From the NCBI RefSeq assembly GCF_030813355.1, contig NZ_JAUSUD010000005.1, positions 62,001 to 126,000 on the forward strand: 64,000 nucleotides of DNA, in the 5' to 3' direction. Below are positions 1-8,648 of the stretch, one piece after another. Numbering within the stretch: position 1 is the stretch's first letter; every line of letters begins with the position of its first letter. The notes beneath the pieces are model-generated. The model saw only the letters and a list, made by a program, of their open reading frames with translations, was not told where the DNA came from and did no database searches. This stretch comes from Metabacillus malikii. Its GTDB lineage: Bacteria; Bacillota; Bacilli; Bacillales; Bacillaceae. The translations under genes were made by a program, and so were the position numbers.

Positions 1-930
1 ACTACGGTATAATTCTTCCAGAGTATTCTCTACCCCCCCGATTTCCACAATAACACTATTAGGAGATAAATCTTGATTATACACACCATTACCTTGAGAT
101 TTATCTTTAATAATAACTCCTTTTGAAAGACCAGAATATCTTTTCTCAATAATAGCATTAATCTTACTTGCAAAATTTAAATTCTCTTTATAGTTTTTAT
201 GTCCACTTCCAATAATAAATAAAATTTTTGCCATTTGTTCTCCATTAATGTTTGCTGTTGTTAAATCCTTAGGCAGTGAGTCTCGATGAATATCGAAAAC
301 CATTTCTAAATCATTATTTTTTCGTTTTTCTTGCAAAACAACTTCTCTTGACATTTTATAGGAATCACCAAAATCTAAATTTTGATTATTTAATAAGTTT
401 ATAATATCTATGTCACTGACATTATTCCAAACTCCATTATTTCTTAATGATCGGCCTAATCTTTTACCAACTAATGCTACATTTAGTTTTGAATGATATG
501 CACTTTCACGAGCTGTTCCTTGTTTAAAATAAGGTAAAAAAGATTCTCTTGTATGCGAAAAGTAAATAAATACCACCTTTCTACCCAAGGTGCTGTGGCT
601 CTCTCCCTGTGTGATATTGGGACGTTTTATAATAGGTTCGTTAAAAGAATTGATTTTATCTTTATTTAATGCAGCATCCCTTCGAAGTGCTTCCTCGTCT
701 GGATTCAGTTCAATTGAGGTTTCAAAATTTCCAGGAAGTTCCCTTTGTAAACTTTGATTTATAAAAGGCATGGTAAGTTCGTTGTTTTTTTTACCTTCAA
801 AATTACTGCGAAAATAAAGTTTTCCTTCTTTTTCATATAGATAGATTACTAGTATTAATAAAAAAAATAGCATTGTAATTGATATTAACAATAATAGTTT
901 TAAGGTTTTTTTTCTCAATTTATTCATCAT
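1..930 (-). CDS. spoIIP: SpoIIP-family stage II sporulation protein P, C-terminus cut by window edge
   Basis: This is the reading frame of a SpoIIP-type protein, the membrane-anchored amidase/endopeptidase that works with SpoIID and SpoIIM to thin septal peptidoglycan during engulfment. At least 310 codons are present and the stop lies outside the window. After MMNKLRKKT comes one hydrophobic anchor of about 20 residues, then a linker rich in N and E, then the amidase-like domain with IYFSHTRESFLPYFKQG, a family signature, followed by DIHRDSLP and, near the edge, VIVEIGGVENTLEE. A GAGG lies 4 nt before the first ATG and 7 nt before the second (start 927), so either may be used. The linker seems shorter than in canonical SpoIIP, and the usual gpr neighbour is not visible, so this may be a second paralogue. 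It is divergent from the M23 peptidase gene. Confidence 0.9.
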   Translation of the reverse strand, partial: MMNKLRKKTLKLLLLISITMLFFLLILVIYLYEKEGKLYFRSNFEGKKNNELTMPFINQSLQRELPGNFETSIELNPDEEALRRDAALNKDKINSFNEPIIKRPNITQGESHSTLGRKVVFIYFSHTRESFLPYFKQGTARESAYHSKLNVALVGKRLGRSLRNNGVWNNVSDIDIINLLNNQNLDFGDSYKMSREVVLQEKRKNNDLEMVFDIHRDSLPKDLTTANINGEQMAKILFIIGSGHKNYKENLNFASKINAIIEKRYSGLSKGVIIKDKSQGNGVYNQDLSPNSVIVEIGGVENTLEELYRS

Positions 931-1371
931 TAATCCTCAACAGACTTAGTTGTAATATATAGTTATTATCGGCATTCATATTAAATATTAATAGGCTAAA
1001 TTTTTATTAAAAATTATGTATCTAAGAAAAACTTCATTTACCAAAAAATAACATCCATTAAAACCTCCCCATGGAATCAATTACCTATGTCCCGTCATTT
1101 GATATTCCATTTTGTACTAAAATAAGAAGTTATTTAAATTTTTAGTGTTATTAAATCAATTTGAAATTGTTAATTTTTAGAGATTGTAATATAACTGTAA
1201 TAATTTTCTTGTCGAGTTATGTCGGATCTCAATGTTATAATGCAGCTAGCAAAAATATCAAAAATTTATCTCAATTAACTAGATATTGAATTAAGTTTAA
1301 CGCTCAAAGTTCACTTGACTTTTTTAAAAATACAAAAATTAGTATATTAGAAATTTTGGAGGTACTTTAAT
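931..1371. other. intergenic region between divergent spoIIP and M23 peptidase genes
   Basis: This AT-rich 441-bp stretch holds no open reading frame I can support. It must contain both divergent promoters. The plus-strand gene has a clear GGAGG at 1358-1362. I see no strong sigma-A -35/-10 pair; sporulation sigma-factor promoters would be plausible for spoIIP but I cannot identify one with confidence. Confidence 0.4.
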
Positions 1372-2568
1372 GTGAGAAAAAAGATATTCCCCCATGGAAT
1401 GGCTGTTTTAATAGGTATAATCACTATCGTTACACCCATTAAAAATAATGCTGTAACTGCTAACTCGGATTTAAATCAGAAAAAGGAAGAGCTTCAGAAC
1501 GAACGTAATGGTATTAGTTCGACCATAGAAGATAAAAAAGATGAAATTGCTGAGTTAGAGCAAAAAAAGAAGAACCTCGATGCTGAAATAGAACTTTTAG
1601 ATACAAAAATGACAGAAACAAATGTGCAGATTCGTCAACTTAAGCTTAAGATAGATGCAGATTCGAAAAAAATACAAGAATTGAAGGAGAAAATTAAGGT
1701 AGTAGAAGAACGTATTGCAAAGCGTAATCTCTTATTAAAGGATCGTGTAAGAGCATTACAAGAGAATGGTGGAGTAGTAAACTATTTAGATGTACTACTA
1801 GGTTCTCAAGACTTTGGGGATTTTGTAAGTCGAATTAATGCAGTTACAACTATTGTTAATGCTGACCAAGAAATTATAAAAGATCATGAAGAAGATATTA
1901 GTCTTTTAGAACAAAGTAAACTAGAATTGAATAATGAGTTAGAAGAGTTAGGTAAGTCTGTAACGGGATTAGAAACTTTAAAAAAAACGTTAAATTCACA
2001 AATAGAAGAAAAAAATAAAATTATGGAACAAGTCACAATTGATCATGAGGCAGCTGAAAATGAATTATATAAATTAGAAGATGAGTCTACTTTCCTTAAA
2101 GAACAAGAATTGACTATTCAAAAAGAATTAGAACGTCAACAATCAGAAGCTATAACATCTTCAAACGTATCAACAGTAACAGATGGCAGTTTTATGTGGC
2201 CAGCAAAAGGAACCTTTACTTCTGGTTTTGGACCTCGTTGGGGAAAATTACATGGTGGAGTTGATATAGCGAATAGTGCAGAAGACGTTCCAATTGTAGC
2301 ATCTGCAAGTGGTACTGTAATTCGATCATATTACTCAAGCAGCTATGGTAATGCCGTCTTTATTTCTCATAACATAAATGGAAAAGTATATACAACAGTA
2401 TACGCACATATGGATTCTCGTTTAGTAAGTAGTGGACAAGCAGTAACAAAAGGACAACAAATTGGATATATGGGTAATACGGGAAGATCTACAGGAAAAC
2501 ATCTGCATTTTGAAATTCATAAAGGTGCTTGGAAAAATCCTATAAACCCATTAAATTTGTTACCTTAA
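1372..2568 (+). CDS. M23-family peptidase with long coiled coil (EnvC/PcsB-like murein hydrolase)
   Basis: A 398-residue exported cell-wall endopeptidase. The N-terminus has a short positive start and a hydrophobic signal segment (residues 8-30). Residues 34-255 are heptad-rich coiled coil, as in EnvC, PcsB and CwlO-type proteins that are gated by FtsEX. The C-terminal LytM/M23 domain (about 275-398) shows GFGPRWGKLHGGVDIA, with the zinc ligands in HGGVD, and the terminal HLHFEI motif; the catalytic centre looks complete. It should cleave peptide cross-links in peptidoglycan outside the membrane. The start is GTG at 1372, set by GGAGG nine bases upstream. It stands alone: the gene to the left is divergent and a hairpin follows. 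Next to spoIIP it could serve in sporulation, but this is only inference. Confidence 0.9.
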   Translation: MRKKIFPHGMAVLIGIITIVTPIKNNAVTANSDLNQKKEELQNERNGISSTIEDKKDEIAELEQKKKNLDAEIELLDTKMTETNVQIRQLKLKIDADSKKIQELKEKIKVVEERIAKRNLLLKDRVRALQENGGVVNYLDVLLGSQDFGDFVSRINAVTTIVNADQEIIKDHEEDISLLEQSKLELNNELEELGKSVTGLETLKKTLNSQIEEKNKIMEQVTIDHEAAENELYKLEDESTFLKEQELTIQKELERQQSEAITSSNVSTVTDGSFMWPAKGTFTSGFGPRWGKLHGGVDIANSAEDVPIVASASGTVIRSYYSSSYGNAVFISHNINGKVYTTVYAHMDSRLVSSGQAVTKGQQIGYMGNTGRSTGKHLHFEIHKGAWKNPINPLNLLP

Positions 2569-2638
2569 GTTATCTTACTTATCATGTACTCTATAAAATT
2601 CTTTTTTATAGCTTAATAAATGGATATATAAAACAATC

Positions 2639-2692
2639 ACCTTCGAATGCTTTTTTAGTTAATACAACATAATAGGATTCGAAGGTATATTT
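2639..2692 (+). terminator. hairpin terminator after M23 gene
   Basis: ACCTTCGAAT (2639-2648) and ATTCGAAGGT (2677-2686) form a perfect 10-bp stem followed by TATATTTT. It lies 70 bp after the peptidase stop codon. Confidence 0.6.
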
Positions 2693-2863
2693 TAATAATT
2701 ATTGATGGTTCAGTTCACATAAAAAAATTATGTTGAAGATTCGCCTTTTTCTCCCTTCTTATTTCAATTACTCAAATATTTCCATTACTTTGCACCTTTA
2801 CTTAAGGTATAATTCTTCACAGTTTCCAATTAACAAAAATCCCCATATATAATTTTCATGAAA

Positions 2864-2885
2864 TGTCACAATAACGGTCATTTTT
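2864..2885 (+). repeat. left terminal repeat of Tn552-like element
   Basis: TGTCAC, ten bases, then ATTTTT. The same pattern with the same spacing occurs inverted at 5969-5990. Further TTGTAACAA/TTGTTAC-type copies lie inward at 2883-2975 and probably are extra transposase-binding sites. Confidence 0.6.
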
Positions 2886-3025
2886 GTTACAAAGTTCATT
2901 TTAAAAATAAAAAGATTATAAAATTGCAATCTAGTTGTAACAAAAATGTGTAACAAAATTAATTTGTAACAATATTAGTCCAATGACTTTTTTGATACAA
3001 TTAAATAGAAAAGGAAGTGAATTTT

Positions 3026-3574
3026 ATGAAATTTGGATATATGCGAGTATCCACTATGGATCAAAATTTAGATCGTCAGGAACAGCAATTAATAGAGTTT
3101 GGTTGCGAAAGGATTTTTTTTGAAAAAGTAACAGGTACAAAACGGAATCGACCAGAGTTAAACCATATGTTGGAATTTCTTCGCCCTGGAGATACAGTTG
3201 TGGTTACCGACCTTACTCGGCTTTCCCGTTCTACTAAAGACTTAATTGAGATTGCAGAATTAATTTCCAAAAAGGGTGCGAATTTAAAAAGTTTAAAGGA
3301 ATCTTGGCTTGATACCACAACAGCACATGGAAAAATGCTCTTTACTGTTTTTGCGGGGATTGCCCAGTTCGAACGGGATTTAACTTCTGAGCGAACTAAA
3401 GAAGGTATCATGGCTGCAAGGAAACGTGGGAAATTTCCAGGTAGACCGCCTATTGATAATGAAAAATTAAATTACGCATTTTATCTCATGGAACAAGGTA
3501 TAACACTTACTGAAGCTGCAGATAAAGCCGGAGTATCCAGAATGACTCTATACCGTAAAATGAAAAATAAATAG
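3026..3574 (+). CDS. serine recombinase (resolvase/invertase) of the Tn552-like element
   Basis: A 182-residue small serine recombinase that would resolve transposition cointegrates at a res site. The N-terminal catalytic domain opens with FGYMRVSTMDQNLDRQ, where Ser9 is the expected nucleophile, and carries the conserved DLTRLSRSTKDL segment. The C-terminal 45 residues form a DNA-binding helix-turn-helix (ITLTEAADKAGVSRMTLYRKM). An upstream GTG at 3017 is in frame, but AAGGAAG at 3011-3017 fits the ATG at 3026 with 8-nt spacing. The gene is intact. It precedes the transposase by 80 bp in the same direction; its res site is probably in the repeat-rich stretch 2880-3000 or in the 80-bp gap, but I could not delimit it. 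Confidence 0.92.
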   Translation: MKFGYMRVSTMDQNLDRQEQQLIEFGCERIFFEKVTGTKRNRPELNHMLEFLRPGDTVVVTDLTRLSRSTKDLIEIAELISKKGANLKSLKESWLDTTTAHGKMLFTVFAGIAQFERDLTSERTKEGIMAARKRGKFPGRPPIDNEKLNYAFYLMEQGITLTEAADKAGVSRMTLYRKMKNK

Positions 3575-3653
3575 TAGATTCCTTGTTAATTTTTGATAGA
3601 ACTAAAAAGCAACTATGAATTTAGTTGCTTCACTTTCTGAAGGAGTTGTTTAT

Positions 3654-5096
3654 ATGAGTAAAATTCCCCCATTAACATCGTATTCAGAAGAACAAAGACA
3701 AAAGGCTATGGATAAATACTGGTTAATTGCTCCTTATCTTAATCAGGAGAAAAGTTTGAAATCTATTGCTGAAGAAACGAAAATTTCAAAACGAACACTT
3801 CATAATTGGATCAGTAAGTATGAACAATTTGGATTAAAAGGTTTGATTCGCAAAAGTCGTAAAGATTCAGGAGAATTTAAAATTGAAAAAAATGTGATGG
3901 ATGTGATTAAGAATTTAATAATTAATCATAGAAGAAATTCAGTTGCATCCATTCATAGAAAAATATGTGAAGTGTGTAATAAAAACAATTGGAAACAACC
4001 TAGTTATTATCAAGTTTATTCGATTTCAAAATCTCTTTCACCAAATTTAAAGAAATTAGCCTATGAAGGGAAAAAGGAATATCAAAATAAATATGATTTA
4101 GTCCACCGACGAGAAGCTAGTCACCCCAATGAAATTTGGCAAGCTGATCATACATTGCTAGATATTAACGTTTTAAATGAAAAAGGAAAACCCGAAAGAC
4201 CTTGGCTAACAATTATCTTAGATGATTATAGTCGAGCAGTTGCCGGGTACTTTTTAACCTTTCAATCACCCTCTGCAATAAACACGTCATTAGTCTTACA
4301 CCAAGCAATATGGAAAAAGGGAAATCGTGATTGGCCTATATGTGGTATCCCAGAGAAATTTTATACTGACCATGGAAGTGACTTTACATCCATACATTTA
4401 GAACAGGTAGCAATTGATTTAAAAATCAATCTAGTCTTTTCAACTGTAGGTATTCCAAGAGGGCGAGGTAAGATTGAAAGATTCTTCCTAACAGTTAATC
4501 AATTATTTCTACAAGATTTACCTGGTTATTTAGGCAATCAAACTAGTACTTCACTTCTTACTCTTAAGGAACTTGATGAGAAGTTTTCAATTTTTATTAT
4601 AAATAATTATCATCATAGGATTCATGGCACAACAAAAAAACAACCAATACTTAGATGGAATGATTCAGGATTTTTACCTAATATGCCAGAAAGCTTAGAA
4701 AGTTTGGATTTACTATTATTAAATGTGGCAAAGCCAAGAAAAGTTCACTCAGATGGTATTCACTTTCAAGGCTTGAGATATATGGATACAAACTTAGCAG
4801 CATACGTTGGTGAAACAGTCCTTATTCGTTATGATCCAAGAGATATTGCAGAAATTCGAGTGTTTTATCAAGATAAATACCTATGTACTGCTATTTCACC
4901 CGAAATTTCTGATTATACGGTAGATTTAAAAGAAATTATTTCTGCACGAAATAAAATAAGACGAAACTTAAAGAATCAACTAGAATCTAGAAAATCTGTT
5001 GTAGAAGAAGTTGTTATATCAAAACAAAGAGATAAAAGCCAGTTAACTAATCCCGATAAAAAGAAGTCAAAATTAAAGAGGTATCTTAATGAGTAA
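3654..5096 (+). CDS. DDE transposase of the Tn552/TniA/TnsB family
   Basis: A 480-residue transposase of the Mu/TnsB type that binds the element ends and performs strand transfer. An N-terminal helix-turn-helix region (SIAEETKISKRTLHNWI) is followed by the rve integrase core. The catalytic acidic residues are visible as Asp165 (WQADHT), Asp239 (YTDHGSDF) and Glu275 (GKIERFF), which gives the D(35)E spacing of the family. A Mu-C-like beta domain (LRYMDTNLAAYVGETVLIRYDP) precedes a lysine-rich tail. The frame is open from 3615, but GAAGGAG sits just before the ATG at 3654, and that start yields exactly the length of Tn552 p480. It overlaps the ATPase gene by 8 bp, so the two are translationally coupled. 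It looks functional. Confidence 0.92.
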   Translation: MSKIPPLTSYSEEQRQKAMDKYWLIAPYLNQEKSLKSIAEETKISKRTLHNWISKYEQFGLKGLIRKSRKDSGEFKIEKNVMDVIKNLIINHRRNSVASIHRKICEVCNKNNWKQPSYYQVYSISKSLSPNLKKLAYEGKKEYQNKYDLVHRREASHPNEIWQADHTLLDINVLNEKGKPERPWLTIILDDYSRAVAGYFLTFQSPSAINTSLVLHQAIWKKGNRDWPICGIPEKFYTDHGSDFTSIHLEQVAIDLKINLVFSTVGIPRGRGKIERFFLTVNQLFLQDLPGYLGNQTSTSLLTLKELDEKFSIFIINNYHHRIHGTTKKQPILRWNDSGFLPNMPESLESLDLLLLNVAKPRKVHSDGIHFQGLRYMDTNLAAYVGETVLIRYDPRDIAEIRVFYQDKYLCTAISPEISDYTVDLKEIISARNKIRRNLKNQLESRKSVVEEVVISKQRDKSQLTNPDKKKSKLKRYLNE

Positions 5097-5890
5097 ATTG
5101 CAGAAATTTATTGAAACAAAAGAATATAAAAGGTTTGCTGAGTTTTGCGATGCTTGTATCAAATATAAATATATCGGTATTTGTTATGGACCTCCTGGAG
5201 TTGGTAAAACATTATCTTCAAGGTATTATTCAAACTGGGATTTTATTGAGAAGCAAATCGCATATAAAGGAGCAGATGAAATAGGGTTAAATGCAGATGA
5301 TCAGATTCTTAAAGCAAGAACAATTTTTTATACAGCACCGGCTGTACGAGCGACTAAAATGACTGATCAAATCAATCTTATTGGATCCAGAATGAATATG
5401 GTAAGAACTATGTATAAAAGAGAAGAAGAAAATTACACTACTGACGCTTTTGAAGATATCGACTTGATTATTGTTGATGAAATAGACCGACTAAAAGTAC
5501 AAAATTTAGAACAACTAAGAGATATTTATGATAGGAATAAGTATTGCAATGATATTGATTGGAATGCCTGGTATTGAGAAGCGATTAGCTCGGTACCCTC
5601 AACTCTACTCTAGGATTGGATTTGCTCATGAATTTGATAAACTTAGTAAAGATGAAGCTCATCATATTTTGGAATATAAATGGGAAGGATTAGGACTTTC
5701 AATTCAACTTAAAGATTTTTCTGATTATGAGGCAATTACAAGTATCATTAAGATTACCGGAGGAAACTTTAGGCTTATACAGAGACTTTTCACTCAGATT
5801 GAGAGAATACTTGAAATTAATAATCTTAATGCTATTACTACAGAAGTTGTGGAAGCTGCACGAGATAGTTTAGTGATCGGAATAAATTAG
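5089..5890 (+). pseudogene. TniB/TnsC-like AAA ATPase of Tn552-like element, frameshifted
   Basis: This is the transposition-regulating ATPase that directs the DDE transposase to target DNA (Tn552 p271 family). The first frame carries Walker A GPPGVGKT and Walker B DLIIVDEID. Around 5540-5546 the frame breaks: the first frame runs on to a stop at 5577 with the unnatural tail YCNDIDWNAWY, while the +1 frame continues with the family-like IAMILIGMPGIEKRLARYPQLYSRIGF and the arginine-finger and lid region to 5890. Removing one base restores a protein of about 266 residues. No recognisable slippery heptamer is present. A mutation or a sequencing error is more likely than programmed frameshifting. 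If real, the lesion would strand the transposon. Confidence 0.8.
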
Positions 5891-5968
5891 ATATAAATAG
5901 AAGCTATCTTTATAAAAAGAGATAGTTTTTTATTTACTTATAGTGCAAATTATCGCTTAAAATAGGTG

Positions 5969-5990
5969 AAAAATAACTCCTAAAGTGACA
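5969..5990 (-). repeat. inverted repeat near right end of Tn552-like element
   Basis: Read on the minus strand it is TGTCAC, ten bases, ATTTTT, matching the left end at 2864-2885. More TGTCA-type copies at 6005-6010 and 6025-6030 lie outside it, so it is probably an inner transposase-binding site rather than the tip. Confidence 0.55.
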
Positions 5991-6111
5991 GAATGGTTAT
6001 TTCGGTGTCAATACTTTTAGGTTATGACACTGAAAGTCTAGTATAAGATGTAGAATATAACCAGATCTTTTGATAAGATAAATTTACATATTATAGAAAA
6101 GGAGTAGTGGA

Positions 6112-7296
6112 ATGATATCAGTTGAAAAAGGAAATTCCGTTTATTTAAGTAATAAATTAGATGAGTTAGTTGAGAGACTTGGTGATGAGAACATTAACAG
6201 ATATATAGATTTTTACGAAGTATTCCCTGATAGTCTACAGAAGCTATTATCGTTCTTTCATTATGAATTTAACCGTTTATTGAGATATTTAAATGGTAGG
6301 CTTAGAAATGGACACTATACTGCTCATGAAAGTAGAGACTTAATTTATTTAATTAATGAAATTAAAACAATTCAATCGAATTTAAAAGGTTCAGAGTTAG
6401 ATTTTGATTTAACCCAGGACTATAAACAGCGGCTAATTGAATGTGAGGATTTTTTACGAGATAGTGGCGGAAGTCCTATCCCTAATGATTTTGAAAAGGT
6501 GAATATTATTGAAAACGAACCAATATTTTATATTCGTACAGCTGTTAAAGTCCCTAGACAGGGAAGAATGACTTTATACCAAACAAAAGTAATTGGGGAA
6601 GGTTCATATGCAAGGGTACATAAGTATAAAGATGAATACTACAACCGCCCCTTTGTCATCAAGAAGGCACTAAAAGACCTAAATGATAAGGAATTACAGA
6701 GATTTAGACGTGAGTTTGATGAGATGAAAAAACTCAAGTCCCCTTATATTATTGAAGTTTACAACTTTGATGAAGAAAATAATCAGTATGTAATGGAGTA
6801 CGCTGATGAAACACTTGATGACTTCATTCAAAAGAATAATACAAAATTGGATGTAAATGAAAGAGTTAACCTAGTAAGACAAATCCTTCAAGCATTTATT
6901 TATATTAACAGTAAAGGTATCTTACATAGGGATATAAGTACGAAAAATATCTTGATTAAAAAATATGAGGGACTAAATGTTGTTAAAGTGTCTGATTTTG
7001 GTTTAGTAAAAATACCTGATAGTACATTGACCAGTAAGAACACTGAGTTTAAAGGTTCATTAAACGACCCTAAGCTTGAAGTTATTGGATTTGATAATTA
7101 TGAGGTAAGGCACGAGACATATGCATTAACAAGATTGATTTATTTCGTTATGACTGGTAGAAGAACACTAGGTTCATTTAACAGAAAAGAGTTCGAAGAT
7201 TTTATTATGAAAGGTATTTCCGATAATATTGATGAACGATATAAAGATGTTGAAGAACTCCGTAATAGTTTTGTTAAGATAAAAGCTTTTAATTAG
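6112..7296 (+). CDS. Hanks-type Ser/Thr protein kinase with unknown N-terminal domain, partner of DUF4062 gene
   Basis: A 394-residue cytoplasmic protein with no membrane segment, unlike housekeeping PrkC-type kinases. Residues 1-150 form a mostly helical domain I do not recognise. Residues about 160-394 are a kinase fold with glycine loop GEGSYARVHKY, ATP-binding lysine in VIKK, catalytic HRDISTKN and metal-binding DFG; all the key residues are present, so it should be active. The usual APE motif is replaced by a DPKLE-like sequence. AAGGAG precedes the ATG. The DUF4062 gene starts 81 bp later in the same direction with no terminator between, so they form an operon. Cytoplasmic kinases next to effector-like genes occur in several phage-defence systems, and this pair sits in an island with Wadjet remnants. 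The defence role is inference; the kinase call is firm. Confidence 0.85.
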   Translation: MISVEKGNSVYLSNKLDELVERLGDENINRYIDFYEVFPDSLQKLLSFFHYEFNRLLRYLNGRLRNGHYTAHESRDLIYLINEIKTIQSNLKGSELDFDLTQDYKQRLIECEDFLRDSGGSPIPNDFEKVNIIENEPIFYIRTAVKVPRQGRMTLYQTKVIGEGSYARVHKYKDEYYNRPFVIKKALKDLNDKELQRFRREFDEMKKLKSPYIIEVYNFDEENNQYVMEYADETLDDFIQKNNTKLDVNERVNLVRQILQAFIYINSKGILHRDISTKNILIKKYEGLNVVKVSDFGLVKIPDSTLTSKNTEFKGSLNDPKLEVIGFDNYEVRHETYALTRLIYFVMTGRRTLGSFNRKEFEDFIMKGISDNIDERYKDVEELRNSFVKIKAFN

Positions 7297-7377
7297 CGGA
7301 TAGCCGCCAGGTATTTAGTGATTTTAAATAATTGTAATTTATTGTAATTGTATAAGTGATTAGGAAGGAGGAGAAAC

Positions 7378-8391
7378 ATGAATAAAAAATTACAGGTTTT
7401 TGTTTCTTCAACATATTTAGATTTAAAAGAGGAAAGACAAAAAGCAGTTGAAGGGATTTTGAGAGCAGGGCATATTCCTGCAGGAATGGAATTGTTCACT
7501 GCTGCTAGTAAAAGTCAATGGCAAGTTATAGAAGAATGGATTAAAGAGTCTGACATCCTCATGTTAATACTAGGAGGAAAGTATGGTTCTATCGAGCCTG
7601 AAAGTGGTAAAAGTTACACTCAATTGGAATACGAATTTGCTTTAAGACATAAGATACCTGTTTTTGCAATTGTGTTAAGCGACCAATACTTAATCAATAA
7701 GAAAGCTACAAGTATAACACTTGAATTATTTGAGCGTGAAGTTAGGGAACCACAGATAGAAAAGTATGACGGTTTTAAAAAGTCAGTTCTATCTAACTTA
7801 GTAAGATTTGTTGATAATATAAGTGAAATAGCCACCGAAGTTTCCTACTCATTACAAGATTTTATAAAAAAAGACAAAACTGAATACAATTTTCGGGGCT
7901 GGATTAGAGGTACAGAGTTTGACCAAAACAACCCTGTAGTACAAAGTCCTCAAAACAATAAGATATTTGAAATGGATGAAAGTTTGTTAAACGAAGTTAT
8001 TGATAATCTTGAGAAAGAGAATTTTATAGATACAATTGAGTACATATCTACTTATTGTTCTTATAATTCCGATACTAGGCAGAAGATAGATGATTTTGTT
8101 TATACATATTCTCAACCATCCAAAAGGTTTTTTAATCAGGAATTACAAAGTCTATTCAGAAAATTATTAAAGTCTCTTGATGATTATACAAACCATTTAG
8201 TGGGTAACTTTTTTCCAAAGAATGAGAGACTATACTTATATCCGGACTTAAATATTGACCTTACTTGGGTGGATGAAAAGGGAAGAGAATTATACGATAA
8301 GCATTTAAGAAAGTTATCCCAGATCTCAAGAGAAACTATAGATGAGATTAGAGACTTTGTATATGACTCTCGGATTACACTTTATAAATAA
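7378..8391 (+). CDS. DUF4062-domain protein, putative effector paired with protein kinase
   Basis: A 337-residue soluble protein. Residues 3-105 match the DUF4062 pattern: KLQVFVSSTYLDLKEERQ, then PAGMELF, then a WIKESDILMLILGGKYGS segment and SYTQLEYEFA. This Rossmann-like domain is usually compared with TIR and deoxyribosyltransferase folds and is often the N-terminal domain of STAND-type immune proteins. Here it is not joined to an NTPase; residues 110-337 are a helical region I do not recognise. A strong GGAAGGAGG lies ahead of the ATG, and a terminator follows at 8496. As second gene of the kinase operon it could be the effector and the kinase the sensor or switch. Whether it cleaves a nucleotide such as NAD cannot be told from sequence. 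Confidence 0.82.
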   Translation: MNKKLQVFVSSTYLDLKEERQKAVEGILRAGHIPAGMELFTAASKSQWQVIEEWIKESDILMLILGGKYGSIEPESGKSYTQLEYEFALRHKIPVFAIVLSDQYLINKKATSITLELFEREVREPQIEKYDGFKKSVLSNLVRFVDNISEIATEVSYSLQDFIKKDKTEYNFRGWIRGTEFDQNNPVVQSPQNNKIFEMDESLLNEVIDNLEKENFIDTIEYISTYCSYNSDTRQKIDDFVYTYSQPSKRFFNQELQSLFRKLLKSLDDYTNHLVGNFFPKNERLYLYPDLNIDLTWVDEKGRELYDKHLRKLSQISRETIDEIRDFVYDSRITLYK

Positions 8392-8495
8392 TAGGAACTA
8401 ATGCCACTCCTGTATGTACTATCAACTCAACACATGTGGAGTGTGTAGCGCTACTTGTTAGGAAACAAAATTAATGCGATATAGCTAAGAGTATT

Positions 8496-8526
8496 GAGCC
8501 TTTCGACTTTGAAAAGGCTCTTTTTT
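8496..8526 (+). terminator. terminator closing kinase-DUF4062 operon
   Basis: GAGCCTTT and AAAGGCTC form an 8-bp stem followed by TTTTTT. It lies about 100 bp after the DUF4062 stop and isolates this unit from the following genes. Confidence 0.8.
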
Positions 8527-8648
8527 GAATGAAAAAGGATTTGATTTTTTGAACAAAGTAACATTAACATTAAGTAATATATTTGCCAACAGACCAACAG
8601 ACTAGTTATAATAAATATACGATTAGTAATTTTTAGGAGAATGATATA

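Larger units (their letters stand above)
2864..6030 (+). mobile_element. Tn552-like transposon, about 3.17 kb, without cargo
   Basis: Resolvase, 480-residue DDE transposase and 266-codon AAA ATPase occur in the order and sizes known for Tn552 (binL/p480/p271 type). The left end starts TGTCAC at 2864. The right side has several TGTCA-type repeats; the outermost inverted one ends at 6029/6030. Flanking this interval are TGAAA at 2859-2863 and TGAAA at 6031-6035, a perfect 5-bp repeat if the element ends at 6030. If it ends at TGACA (6029) the 6-bp flanks ATGAAA and CTGAAA differ by one base. There is no room for cargo: the left end is 160 bp from the resolvase and the right end 140 bp after the ATPase. 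The element separates the spoIIP/M23 genes from a defence-type island. Exact ends are inferred. Confidence 0.75.

Noticed and set aside
5535-5550. programmed +1 frameshift in the transposon ATPase
   Set aside because: No recognised slippery sequence, rare codon or stop in the shift position; related elements encode this protein in one frame.
5528-5890. independent second gene in the transposon
   Set aside because: It is the downstream half of the ATPase in the +1 frame and has no ribosome binding site of its own.
5985-5990. GTGACA at 5990 as the right tip of the transposon
   Set aside because: It matches the left end well, but the flanking bases (GAATG) do not repeat the left flank, while TGAAA does after 6030.
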